64,000 bases of DNA from Ilyonectria destructans (Eukaryota > Ascomycota > Sordariomycetes > Hypocreales > Nectriaceae): assembly GCA_020740775.1 (NCBI GenBank), contig JAHEWK010000043.1, forward strand, positions 144,003 to 208,002, in the 5' to 3' direction. Shown in pieces: positions 32,412 through 43,417 of this stretch. The translations under genes and the position numbers were made by a program. The notes under the pieces are model-generated. The model searched no databases and had not been told where the DNA came from. It worked only from the letters and a program-made list of their open reading frames with translations. The number at the start of each line of letters is the position of its first letter. Position 1 is the first letter of the stretch.

Positions 32412-32828
32412 TAAGGGACTGGCCGGTCCGGAAGGAGTGAGCTGGGCGAAGACCACATGGGTACAAAGACTGGAAGGCCAACATCGCTAAAGGCCATGCG
32501 TTCTAAACCTTGCCATGTCATTTTAGGCTGTCGGTCGACCGAAAATATGGAGCCAGCATGGAAAGAACCGACCCTGTAAGAGTGAGATTCAAGAAGTAAG
32601 ATTCAAGGGACGCAGGCGATGCCCAGTGCTCTGGCCCCAGCGATCGCTCCGATGACACGCCCGACGAAGAGGATAAGGAGGATGACATGGCCATGACAAA
32701 GAAGACAAGGAGGCAGATCCACCTTTGAAGGTGCGGCAAAGCGGGGCCCTGAGTGTGCCGTTAGGACCAACGTCAACGTTCAATCAGCGGCTTGGCGCGC
32801 AACCCGCTATATTTACCCGACTACGACA
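32412..32828. other. Intergenic between Helitron and 14-3-3 gene
   Basis: No gene is seen. This presumably holds the upstream region of the 14-3-3 paralogue. Confidence 0.4.
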
Positions 32829-33967
32829 ATGCTGTAAGCTGCAATCACCATATATACTACTTCTTTCTGCCCGACAAACTCAGAAACCCATTCGTTACAG
32901 TTGCGGGGTCACAAAACAAACTCTTCTTAAATTGCTCCCGCCGGCCGCTTCTTCCATGCATCGTAAGAAGTTTGTCTATCCGCTTGATCAGTCTCTCCAG
33001 GCTCATAACACTAATTCATTACTATAGCCAGATTTTCCTCGCTCGCCTCTGTGGCCAGGCTGAGCGGTACGATGATATGGTCCCCCTTCTGAAGGAAGTC
33101 ATCAAGATGGGTGGTGAGCTCAGTGTCAATGAGCGGAACCTGCTCACCTTTGCTTTTAAGAACGTGGTCGGCACCCGCCTTGCCAACTGGCGCATTATCT
33201 CCTTGATCGAGCAGAAGGAGTTGGGGGGTAACGAGAAGCATATTGATACTATCCGTAGATACCGCAACAAGATTGAGAATGAGCTCGAGAAGATCTGCCG
33301 GGACGTCTTGGATCTACTAGACGAGAGCCTGATTCCCAATGCCAGTACTGGCGAGTCGAGGGCCTTATATTACAAGTTGTATGCCCTTTTTACTGACCTT
33401 CCCTCTTCGAAAACACCTGGGCTGACTCCTCATGTCTTTAGGAAGGGCGACTACAGCCGTCACCTAGCTGAGTTTGCGTCGGGTGAGAAGCGCAATCTAG
33501 CAGCTGCCTCTGCCTACAAGGCCTACAAGGTGGGCTCCAAATCTCTTGGTTCAGAATTCAGTCAGCCAAGGTGTACTGATCAGAGATTTTGGTTTGCTTC
33601 TTAGATTGCTGCCAATATTGTTCAGTCAGAGCTCACAGCCACTCACCCGTTGCGGCTGGGCTTGGCTCTTAACTTCTCCGTCTTCTACTACGAAATTCTG
33701 AAATCACGAGATCGTGCCCTGCGTCTTGCGAAGCATTCTTTTGATGATGCCATGGCCGAGCTCGACGCCCTGGCCGGGGAGCCTGATGGCGATAGCATCC
33801 TCATCATGCATCTCCTTTGTGACAACCTGGCACTTTGGGCGTCTTCAGACACCGGCGAACCTGAAGGGATTCGTAGAAGAAATATGAGGCATAGACTTGG
33901 CCCGCACATGCAGTCGACTTCTCAATCCCACATATGCCCTTCAAATATACCACAAGCAATGGATTAG
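32829..33967 (+). CDS. Divergent 14-3-3 protein paralogue
   Basis: Proposed exons are 32829-32833, 33028-33378, 33442-33529 and 33605-33967, giving 268 residues. The 5-nt first exon (ATGCT) restores frame across a 194-bp intron and is the least certain part. Recognisable 14-3-3 blocks are [74 protein letters not shown] and [13 protein letters not shown]. 14-3-3 dimers bind phosphoserine peptides through K49, R56, R127 and Y128 (animal zeta numbering). Here K49 and R127 are kept, but R56 is Leu (TRLANWR) and Y128 is His (SRHLAEF). It may be a decaying duplicate or a specialised form. The C-terminal tail is unrelated to usual acidic tails. Confidence 0.8.
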
Positions 33968-34517
33968 GAAAATTCTAGAGGTACTAAATTGCGACTCGGA
34001 TATAGGTATAAAGCCTCTCTTTCTTTCTCCATTCCATCACGAATTGTCAACCAGTAGGCAGCTTCCAAATCTCCGCAGGGTTGTCTAGTGTCGATGTAAA
34101 TGAACCACTTATGGGCAGAGCCGATATGGAACAGCTACTAATAGCGACTACTGGAGAAGCCTTCTGCCCAGCGAACTGACGCTGGTTCACTGTACCGACT
34201 TCGTCCGAAGCCAAGGTTAACAATCTAGCGTAAATAAATATAAATAACTCCTGCACTGATACGTGAAGAACCAGTCTTGGGCCTGGTGCTTAAGACTGGC
34301 ATTATATGTAACATCACGTGAGAAAGGAGACCTTATGCTCCCGTCCTCAACTGTAGTCTTAGCTCGTCATCCATCTTTCTACATCTACATGACAACCTCA
34401 CTTTATGTGACCTCCGCGATATATGCGCATCATGCACCAACTACTCTTGAGACTTGTGTAGTATCTAACATGTTTCCCATCCAATTCTGTCGCGACACGC
34501 TGACACGTTCGCAAACT
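33968..34517. other. Intergenic, AT-rich, no gene seen
   Basis: Only short frames without domains occur. The end of this stretch may be LTR-derived sequence of the gypsy relic that follows: a TGTCAGCGTGTCGCG stretch is present on the minus strand at about 34490-34505. Confidence 0.35.
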
Positions 34518-34657
34518 TCATGTTCGCTCTTCAAACTCCCTGATCCGCACACGGCTATCGTCGATTCGTTCTCCCATGACTTCTCCTTCTCCGGCCATCC
34601 CTTCCATTCTACGAGGTACTCTATCTTCCTATGCCGTATTCGCTTGTCGAACAATCG
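34518..34657 (-). pseudogene. Chromodomain relic of a Ty3/gypsy (chromovirus) integrase
   Basis: The minus strand reads DKRIRHRKIEYLVEWKGWPEKEKSWEN, a chromodomain with the aromatic cage order Y...W..W...W, as found at the C terminus of chromovirus integrases. After ENESTIA a frameshift is needed to reach the expected VRIREFEER ending and stop at 34518. Nothing else of the polyprotein is found, so it is a small remnant. Confidence 0.7.
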
Positions 34658-36412
34658 GGCTCCTGTATGGTTTCCTTTCTAAGTCGCCTCAGAGCCTGGA
34701 GGTGAGGCCATTGAGACTTATTATGGCTTGACCATTGAGGACTGATGCTTCTGATCATATTCGACTATTTTTCTTTCTTTCTTTCTTTTTTAAAAAAAAA
34801 TGCTATTCCTTTTATGAGACTGGAATTCACCCCCTCATGATAGAGGGTTCCCTTTGCGTTACTCGTCGCTGGCTGGCCGCTCAAACGAGGACACGGATTC
34901 CTAAAGCTGCGGTTAACGGTCATCGATTTATAGATGCATTCGGGAACAAAGGAACCCTACAGAATCTGGTAATAGCAAGCTGTCGTAGCAGTAAACGTCC
35001 ACATAAGTATGACTCTTCGCCGGTCAGCAAGGATGCTGTGAGTTGTGGCGTGGGATTGGTAACCCACAGCGCGTTGTGTCTAGTTCTCCTCCACTCGAAA
35101 CGCCAGCTCGACATCTATAGGGTGTTGACTAAGGTAATGTATAACTCGGATAGTAAAGTGCATTGCCGTCTTGGTATTGGTGCAGGCTGCATGTCACGCA
35201 GCAACGGCCCAAGACAGGACAGCAAGCTCCGATTATAACCAATACCTGCAATATAAGCAACAACAAAAAAATCTCTTTCCGCGCGGAAAGAGATAACGCG
35301 GATCATCCAATCAGCTCTAAGTGATCTGCGCGGAGCGGACCGGTCTGCCCTACTACGATTTGATGCTGACATGGTGTGTGCGGGGCAAGCGATACAAATT
35401 CACAAGATACCACGGCCAATGGTTCCCAATCCGCACTTGCTGCTGAATCGACAGTTTCTCCCCTCGCTGCCCCACCACGATTTCATGCATCTTCTTTCAA
35501 GGCAACCGCGTCTTGCCCTTCTCGCACCGGTAAGTGACCCGCCAGGCTGAATAAACGCCGTCTTGGCTTTAGGGTTGCTCACCTCTACATTTGTCTGTCT
35601 ATCAAGCGCCACCGACGGTCTGATACCCATGTCTCCCCGCCACGACATGATCAGGTGCCCGTAATTAGGCACCTGTCCGGCGTGTGCCCATATCTGCCCC
35701 GCCCGTAAGTCTCGGCCCCTACGACGGGCCTATTGTGGCTACAGCTGGTCAACCAAGCCGTTTACTGCATTAGATTATCGAGGGTGACTGAAGCATTGTC
35801 AACCTTATCCTGTGACTAGCGCGGAGCTCCCCGAGTTTTGCTGGTTGAAGTCGTAGGCTGTTTGTTTGGCCAGAGCATTCTGCGACTTAGACATCTTGGT
35901 CCATGTTATCGCAATGCCGCTACGGCAAAAGGGAATGAGCACTCCTCTTGCCGAAGTGCAACTGTGGTCCATATAGCTCTGTCTGACACATGTGATCAGC
36001 ACATGGACGGACTGCAGATGAATCTTGCGGAGGAGTTGCATCCGGACATGCTAATTCAACATAAACAAACTGTCAGACAATTGGCTCCACAGGGATCATT
36101 GATGGCACCAGTCAATTGATGAGAATTATCTGAGGAGCAAGAACTCAATGACAAGATGCGCTGAGTCGTGCAGCTCTTTATACACAAATGAAAACATTGC
36201 CTGTTTAGGCAGTAGCAGCTGCCTACCAGGCAGCTACTGTAGTGGGGTAGGGCTGATATGTGACACAGATCCTCTATCACCTCCGGTCTTCTTGAAACTA
36301 ATAGTCAACAAGTCGACCTGACCACGTCTTCAATAAGGGACGGAACAGCTTTCTGTTCTACCTCAGTCCTTGAAAATCCCGCTCTTCCGTCCGCTTTGAT
36401 CGCTCATAGCGG
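34658..36412. other. Intergenic region with a 24-bp perfect palindrome and a dispersed-repeat piece
   Basis: No gene is supported. A CTTT tract followed by poly-A is near 34770-34800. A 24-bp perfect palindrome is at 35271-35294. The segment 35907-36010 resembles 48507-48610 (ATCGCA-TG...GGCTACGGCAAAAG...TGACACATG), indicating a diverged dispersed repeat. Confidence 0.45.
35271..35294. repeat. 24-bp perfect palindrome
   Basis: The arm ATCTCTTTCCGC is followed directly by its exact inverse repeat GCGGAAAGAGAT, with no spacer. It could be a dimeric protein-binding site or a cruciform. Confidence 0.8.
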
Positions 36413-37213
36413 CTATAGAATCGGTCTCTGGGCCGACTTGCGAGTACTGACCTCGTATTGGCAGGGGATGCGCAATCGAGAACAATGCTTGCAGGTCGGC
36501 TTTTCTCCAGAACAGCGGATCTTCTTGCGGCGGCAGGAGATGCAGGCCAGTGGAAGGCGCTTGCGATCTTTGCCGGCCTTGGTTTTAAGCCCTCTCCAGA
36601 AAGACGACGTGGCGGTGCTTCTCCTCCTGACTTTGCCAATAAGATGGCGATTATCGGTGCAGTGATCTGACAGTAAAGCGGACTCAGTAGTGGCTGAGCC
36701 ATCGAGAGAAGTGGCTGAGCCATCGAGAGAAGTGGCTGAGCCATCGAGAGAAGTGGCTGAGCCATCGAGAGAAGTGGCTGAGCCATCGAGAGAAGTGGCT
36801 GAGCCATCGAGAGAATTGGCTAAGGGCGAATTGATGTCTGCGACATTGTTGAAATCATCCATCGTTTGACTACCCTGGTTCGTGCCGAAACCCATGTCCT
36901 GTGCGGGAACTGAAAGAAAAGAATGGAATGGGTGCTCAAGGGGTGTCAAAGGTGTCTGGACGGGATGCGGAGGGAAAGGGTCAAGGGGCTGGACGACGTG
37001 GGCCTGACTCGCCAGAGGAAGGTAGACAGATTGATCAGAGAGCCTGGGCCCTGCGACAAGGGAGTCCAGGTTACCAAAACGGTACGAGACCGTCAATGGG
37101 ATATCGAGTGGTTGCAGTAACCCAGAGGTGTCAAAGAACAGCGCGCTAGCATCGGGAGGCTGGTGGCTACTGTGAAATTGATAACGACCCAAAATGCTGC
37201 GGTTGGACGACAT
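36413..37213 (-). pseudogene. Zn2Cys6 regulator, truncated after the zinc cluster, with in-frame minisatellite
   Basis: The minus-strand frame from ATG 37213 encodes about 266 residues. It has a Pro/Ser-rich N-terminal part, six tandem SLDGSAT heptads (from a 21-bp DNA repeat at about 36690-36815), a basic linker and a complete Zn2Cys6 cluster (C-x2-C-x6-C-x6-C-x2-C-x6-C, starting ACISCRRKKIRC). It stops 13 residues after the last cysteine. Fungal regulators of this type normally continue with a linker and a fungal transcription factor domain, and neither is found downstream. The first exon may extend to 37335 (MTSFSASSSSSATAPHS) in another frame, but no acceptable intron joins it. It could be a small DNA-binding protein acting as a competitor, but truncation is the simpler reading. 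Confidence 0.65.
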
Positions 37214-38360
37214 GGCTTTGTTGAAGCCCTCTGCGACTGAAGCGCTTGAAACCACCCACAAAGGTAGGAATCACGATGGCTGATAGAATGAGGCGCAGTC
37301 GCACTGGAGCTGGAACTGGCGGAGAACGAGGTCATAACACTTGAGTTTGGGTGCTGTGGAGGAGTGGAGGTTTTAAGAGTATGTATTCAACATAGTGTAC
37401 CGTGGAGGGCGCAAATCTTTGAGATAAGTCATCAGAATATGAACAGCACCAAGCAGCTTCGTATTTAGTTTTCATGTGGCTGCACGCTCCGGGCAAACAG
37501 TGCCGCATCATGCAGGCAACCTCATTGCACCTCGTTTGGAGCTACCTCCGGGAGCTCAGCGAATCAATGATCGAAGCGAGGAATCTCTCCAAAAATGCAT
37601 AACATAGACCCGCATAACAACCATTCCTTCAATCGCTGATTCATAGAACTAGCTTGGAAATGGTATTTCTATGTTAAATAAGCCATGAGAAACTGTGTAG
37701 GGTGACCAGTTAGCCCTCTTCAATGCTTGACATTCACCAGTGCGGGCGCTGACCATCGTATTCGGAGGACGATTTGTAAATTTGAAAACGCGATACAGTT
37801 TGACAAACACTGAGAATCGGTATCGGACACGACATGAGAGCATGTGATATGGCTGCCCATGTGTCGCAGCTGTGACTTTCGTCGTCATTGTGACATGTGG
37901 TAAGGTTTACTTGTTGGGGAAATGGATCCTCCCTACCATGCAATGCATAAGATACTGTAATACCACATAAATCCTAGAACCTGAGGTAAACTACATGCAT
38001 GTGAAATACCGATCCGCCATCCCAGCGCATCCTCCATTTTTTTGGAGTTACGGCTCCGGCGCACCCCTAGCATGCTAATTGGGGAGACCCTAAGAAGCGG
38101 GAGGCATGTTAATGATGTTACATGTGATCAGACAAAGCATGTTTTAGTATATTGAACTTCACCCACCCAAATCCATACGACGAGCTCTAATGCATGCGAG
38201 GCAAACCTTCAAGGGAACTGGGAAGTTCCGAGAATAATGACGGTGACCCCTGGCTGCTATTCGCAGTTGATCACTCGGTATTCGGACGGCCCCTGCCCGG
38301 CTAGATAGTGCGTTTGTAAAGGCACGGGAGATTTGGTTGTGGCGGGAGATCCACATTTTT
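37214..38360. other. Intergenic, no gene seen
   Basis: Short frames only. The right part probably includes sequence that replaced the 3' half of the glyoxal-oxidase gene. Confidence 0.4.
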
Positions 38361-38573
38361 TCAGCAGCCTTGCAAGTAGGTAATGATTATGTAGCGGTCG
38401 TCAGGAAGGGCCACCATGGTGGACATAACGCACTTCGAGGGCTGTTTGAAAGTTAATAGAATATAGAAAGTGGTTCCAAGTACCATACATGGGCACTTTC
38501 GTTCGTTCGTTCGTTCGTTCGTTCCGTTTAAAACGTTTATGCATGTTAAATCGTTTAACCGTTTAAGGGCATC

Positions 38574-38757
38574 TGTTGGAATACGACCCTGTATAACGAA
38601 ACCTCTGATAGATTGATATCCGGACCTTAGTCAGAAGGGGGGGTATGATAACCCCTCTTCCGGCCGATCCGGATGACGAGAAAAAGCAATCATCAACATC
38701 ATCATCACTGTATTGATCCCTATTCATCAGATTGAATTGACCGTAACGGATCCAACA
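38574..38757. repeat. Solo LTR, family A copy 2 (184 bp) nested in hAT-2
   Basis: It begins TGTTGGA, ends TCCAACA and is flanked by GCATC duplications (38569-38573 and 38758-38762). The related hAT copy at 56149-56931 has the same site with a single GCATC and no LTR, giving a natural empty-site control. Confidence 0.95.
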
Positions 38758-39100
38758 GCATCCTAAAACCGTTTGAACGGTTAAACGATTTTCCAGCCCT
38801 GGCACTCGAAAAATCTTTCAAAATGTCAAGTTCCGGAGACCTTCGCTTAGGTCAAGGGCAAGGATCACGACCATCGTGAATAGCTTCACGGTCAGCGTGA
38901 ACGCTACACCATACCTAGCGTCAGGTAACAGCCTGCTGCCTATTAGATCGGCAGACTGAACACAGGTATAAGAGACCGACTCTCGTCGCTCCTTAGATAG
39001 AAGAGATGGTCCTCAATCTACACTGATCTTTTGTTCAATGTCTGCATTCGTGTATCGGTGCTAGGTTGACACAAAACCCATTGATATCGGGTCTCAATCC

Positions 39101-41471
39101 ATGATACCAAATTCAAAATCTCGCCTTTTAACTACCAATATGTCATCTGACACATCGTCTATTATTGGTGTTACAGAAAACCCCCCAGATGTCAATGGAT
39201 TGCCGTCAAACTTCCTCTCAATTATGGACATCACGAAGGACCGTTCAAATACACGCGGACGCAAGACTGGAGGTAAAACCATCTATACTTGCACTGTGTG
39301 TGGAGATAAACGATACGACCATAAGGCAATGCTGCCAATCACGTCAGAAAAAACCATCCCGTCGCATCCAGATCCACCAGGTCTGTCTCGGGCACCCAGC
39401 GCTCAATCTCGGCACATTTTCGCCCTGTAGCAAGCGAGGACGCACTTCGAAATGCCTTCAACCCGCAAGCATATCAGGAAGCATTGATCAGCATACTCAC
39501 GCGTCGGAGAGTGCCCTTTTCGGCTATTGAATGGGACGAGTTTCAACAACTAGCTCTCGCGTGTAACCCATACATCAAAGACTCCCTCATTACCTCACGG
39601 CGTACGATGGTCCGATATATTGCAGCAAACTATGATTTTTACAGCAGCGAGATCAAGGACAGTCTCACCACCGCGTCAAGTCCGATTCATATCTCAACAG
39701 ACCTCTGGACATCACCGCATAGACATTCTCTACTTGCTGTGTGTGCACAATGGGTAGATAAAGACTACAAGCTTCGTAAGGCACTACTATCTCTACCAGA
39801 ATGTGCAGAGAGTCATTCTGGAGAAGCTCAAGCGCAGGCTGTTATCGATACTTCAGAGAAGTACGGGATACAGTCAAAACTTGGTTGGCACACGGGTGAC
39901 AACGCGACATCAAACGACACATGTCTTGAGTCTATACAACGCAAGCTAGTGAGTAGACACAAGGTTAGTTAACTACGCAGTTTAGGCTATAGGCTGACAT
40001 TGAGTAGATTAAATTCAACGCAAAAGGACGTCGTATACGCTGTATCGCGCATATCATCAATCTTTCCCTTCAAGCCTTCCTTCTCGCATCTTCTAAAGAG
40101 GCTCTAGTCGCAGCACTCGAGTCAGCATCCGGTGTCACTGGAGAGGAGCTTCTCTCCCAGTTTTCCGAGGTCCTAGCCTCTCATCGAAAGAAGGCTGCCG
40201 CCGAACGAAATACAGCAAAGAGAAAGAACGGAGAGCCGGCCAGAAAGCACAAGCGCAAGGGCAGCACGGCTAGCAATACGTCCGTGATATCGGCTGACGA
40301 CTTTAGCGGCGTTGAGAATATCCCTGCATTACGCAAGCTTCATGGCTTAGCTGTGTGGCTAACATCATCAAGCCTCCACCAGAATGCGTGGGATAAGGCA
40401 GTGGGACTGCGTTTAGGGATGGATAATCGTACCCGCTGGTCGTCCTGGTATCAGGTCATTGATCGTGCGATTAGAAAGAAGGACAAAATCCAGTCCTTCA
40501 TGTCTGATCACGAAGAGGCCATCGGAGACAATCGGCTATTAGTTGGAGATTGGGAGTTGCTAGGTAAAGCACATACGTTTCTTCAGCCATTTGCTTCAGC
40601 AACATTGCATGCAGACGGAGATGACTCGTCTATCTCACAATCGTTGATGCTGATGGATATGTTGTTACTCCATTACGAAGAACAAAAGGTACCCTTCAAT
40701 CTATCCACATCAAGTCGATTACTAACATTGTATCAGAAGATATATCAGTCAGATGAACACTCCGACGAACGGATGGTTCGAGCCATCGATATGGGATGGT
40801 TTATCCTCTCTAAATACTACCGCCTAACTGACGAGGTTCCCGTATACGCCGCCGCTCTCCTCCTTGATCCCCGTAAACGCATCGCGTATATCAAGCAGAA
40901 CTGGCCAAAGGAATGGCATGAAGATACTATTGCCTCGGCCACAGCATTCTGGCAAAAGGAATTTAATTACGAGCAACCCAGCGACCATCCCTCCACCCCC
41001 ACGTCGATGCCACCACCGCTGGCAAAGAAGCCAAATCAACTCGCGATACTATCAAAGAAGCTGGAGGTTAGGACTATTAACGCGAATGTTAGGGATGATT
41101 TCACTAGCTTCATCAACGTTGATGCAACAGATATCCCTACGGATTGTACGCCTCTGGAGTGGTGGTGTCAACCACAGCAGAGAAAGCAGTATCCGAAACT
41201 TAGCCGCATGGCTATTTGTATTCTTTCTATCCCAGCAGAGTCATCGGAGCCGGAGAGGACGTTTTCTGGGGCAAGAAGAACATGTTCATGGGATAGATTG
41301 CGAATCACATGCAAAACTATCGAGATGATTGAATGTACGGGCAATTGGTTGCGTCAAGGACTCATACGGCCTCTGCATGAGAATGGGATGGGTCTAATCG
41401 GAATCCCACGGCCGGAGGGTGACTCTCGGGACGTTGACGATGATAGTAGGCATTATTTCGACTGGTATTAG
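39101..41471 (+). pseudogene. hAT-2 transposase (one frameshift, one intron)
   Basis: The N-terminal block with a BED-like CTVC motif starts at 39101. A one-base shift near the A6 run at 39346-39351 is needed to enter the frame of KNHPVASRS...HFRPVASEDALRNAF. The core has IHISTDLWTSPHRHS and HTGDNATSND. A 44-bp GT-AG intron at 39964-40007 (CTGAC branch) precedes RRIRCIAHIINLSLQAF. The C-terminal dimerisation block contains PLEWWCQPQQRKQYPKLSRMA and SSEPERTFSGARR. Only the frameshift separates it from a full protein, so it decayed recently. Confidence 0.85.
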
Positions 41472-42657
41472 AGCAGGCGCGGTGGATATTTCTCACCGTC
41501 ATAAATCGTTCATTCGTTCGTTTAAATCGTTTATTCGTTCGTTTAACCGTTTGCGATATTTTTGAACCGTTCAAACGTTTGAGAAAATATTCGACCGTTT
41601 AAACGGTTTGCCCATGTATGCCAAGTACCAGGGAAGCTTGTCTTACCATTCTCTCAATGGTCCACTCAGCAGCCTGGACGTCAGGTGTCATGGTCACGCA
41701 GTTGTCGAGGGCGTCGTTGCCAGGCTCGGCAGTAGTACCGCCGCAGATGAGGACGCTCAGAGGGTTGTCGACGACGCCGGGCATGTCAGGCAGCTTCCGG
41801 ATGGACTGGAAGTCGGTCTGGGAGATGATGCGCGACTCGTTGAACTGGGCAAAGAAGATGTTGCCGGACGGCAGGATGGCCATGAGGGGGTACGAGTTAC
41901 GGCGGTTGATTTCGTCGGCACGGGCGAGGTAGTCGAGGTAGGTGGACTCGGTGACGCCGGCGGGGTGCGGCAGGACCTCGCACGTCGGCACTATGGGCGC
42001 GTCGGAGCCAGACTCACCACCCATGGCGAGCAGCGAGCCGTTGGACAGGACGATGGCTGTGGAATACCAGCGGGGATCGAAGAGGCGCAGCTGCGTGAAG
42101 TCCTCCTCCCAGTCGTTAGTGCCGTTGTCAACACCCTGCGGCGAGTCGGGAGTAAAGAAGCGGATGCCGTAGACGGACTCGGCCGACCAGCCGCCAATGT
42201 TGATGATACGGCCGGCCTTTTCGGGCAGGGTGAAGGAGGCCGAGCAGAAAACGTCGGTCTTGAGGGCGAGCTCACGGTACGTATTGGTGGAGTAGTCGAA
42301 CTCGAACGAGCCCTCGGTGTTATCCAGGGACGTTCCGTGCTTCTCAACGAAAACGACCTTGTCGTTGATGCCAACAGAGCTGATCAGGGGCACGATAGGC
42401 GACGTCGAGAAGAAGCCGGACTGACCTGCGGCGTAACCAGACGCGTAATGGAACGTGTTGAGCGGCGCACCAGTCCACTCGTAGTAGCTGATGTGGTTGC
42501 CGGCGCCGCACGTGTAGGAGGGAGAACGCAAAGGAAGGGATGTTGGGCCGGAATAAGGATAACCAACTCAGGAACTAAGGCTATCTCACTGGCATAAACT
42601 CCCTTTGAATGCCTTATTGCTTCCTCCTGCATGCAAGGGGATGCATGAAGTCTGAGC

Positions 42658-43133
42658 TCATATGTCAGGCGCAAGCAAGGCAGACTTCAGGGAAGCCAAT
42701 GCAGGGACATCAGCTTGAACTGAGATTGCCTTAGCTAACATCTCCCGCTCGATTAGTGGCATCAAGTTGTCAATATCGAGCCCCTTCGAAGCCAGAATAG
42801 GCATGATATTAGGCAGCACTAGCTATATATTAAAGCTGGGACGGATCACAAGCTCCGTTGGTCGTGCAATCCAAACTTTCTGTATTGCACGAAATCGAAT
42901 AGCGGAGGGAGCTCACGCACTTGCCCGGTGTTGTGTCGTGAGTCAGACAACCTGGTGCTGGGGTCCCTCAGCTCGTCGAAGAAGGGACGTACCATGACAT
43001 CTTTGGCTCCTTGCCTCTCCGTCGGGGTGTACTCGAGCAGTCGCGCAATCAAGTCGATTGCGTTGACATCAGCCTTGCGGAAAACCTCGGCGAAGGGAAG
43101 AGGCTTGATCTGCGGGAACTTGTGCTCCATATA
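42658..43133 (-). pseudogene. GSK-3-like kinase, C-terminal exon fragment
   Basis: After a CAAAG acceptor at 43134 the minus strand reads [49 protein letters not shown] and LPPLFDF. These are the signature C-lobe motifs of fungal glycogen synthase kinase 3. After LFDF the register is broken. The tail [10 protein letters not shown]...LPNIMPILASKGLDID is found one frame over and contains an in-frame TAG. The kinase N-lobe and activation loop are missing upstream, where the LINE insertion lies. The fragment cannot encode a kinase. Confidence 0.85.
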
Positions 43134-43417
43134 CTTTGAGGGTGAGGTTGTCGCAGGATGGCGGTAGGTGACGAAGACTGCAACCCACCATCGAGCTATG
43201 GATCTAAATATGGATTGGCTGAATGGTCGCGACCACATCCGGAATGAGGATCACAGCATGAGCCCCTTGAGCACCTTTGTGAGGATGACAAAGTTGCCTC
43301 GATACGGCTCCGTGGGAAGGTCGGAGCTGGGGACAAAGGGTAAAGAGGAGACCAGAAATAACAAATTTGTGCTAGCTAGGGGTCCAGAGCCCTGGAGGGG
43401 TCGAGCCTGCTATCTTT

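Larger units (their letters stand above)
38484..41620 (+). mobile_element. hAT transposon copy 2 (3137 bp, with nested solo LTR)
   Basis: It has 12-bp terminal inverted repeats CATACATGGGCA, a perfect 8-bp target duplication CCAAGTAC (38476-38483 and 41621-41628) and a hAT transposase pseudogene. Subterminal regions are packed with CGTTTAAACG-like and (CGTT)n motifs on both sides, likely transposase-binding sites. Without the nested LTR insertion (184 bp plus 5) it would be 2948 bp. It is inserted in the intron of a glyoxal-oxidase gene. An internally deleted relative is at 56149-56931. Confidence 0.92.
38361..42585 (-). pseudogene. WSC / glyoxal-oxidase (copper radical oxidase) gene remnant interrupted by hAT-2 in an intron
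   Basis: Exon 42585-41647 (minus) starts within what looks like the end of a WSC domain ([14 protein letters not shown]). It continues as a Glyoxal_oxid_N domain: [39 protein letters not shown] and LICGGTT...[10 protein letters not shown]...[15 protein letters not shown] donor follows at 41646. The matching acceptor (ATTAAC branch, CAAACAG) is at 38442, and the next exon (PSKCVMSTMVALPDDRYIII) continues the family motif in phase. The intron is 3205 bp, exactly 60 bp plus hAT-2 and its 8-bp duplication. The 5' end lacks a start and signal peptide, and the 3' end stops at 38361 soon after homology ends near 38383. The gene is therefore truncated on both sides. Confidence 0.8.

Noticed and set aside
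41608..42597. Long plus-strand open frame opposite the glyoxal-oxidase exon
   Set aside because: The minus strand encodes clear Glyoxal_oxid_N motifs; the plus frame is a shadow kept open by GC-rich codon composition.
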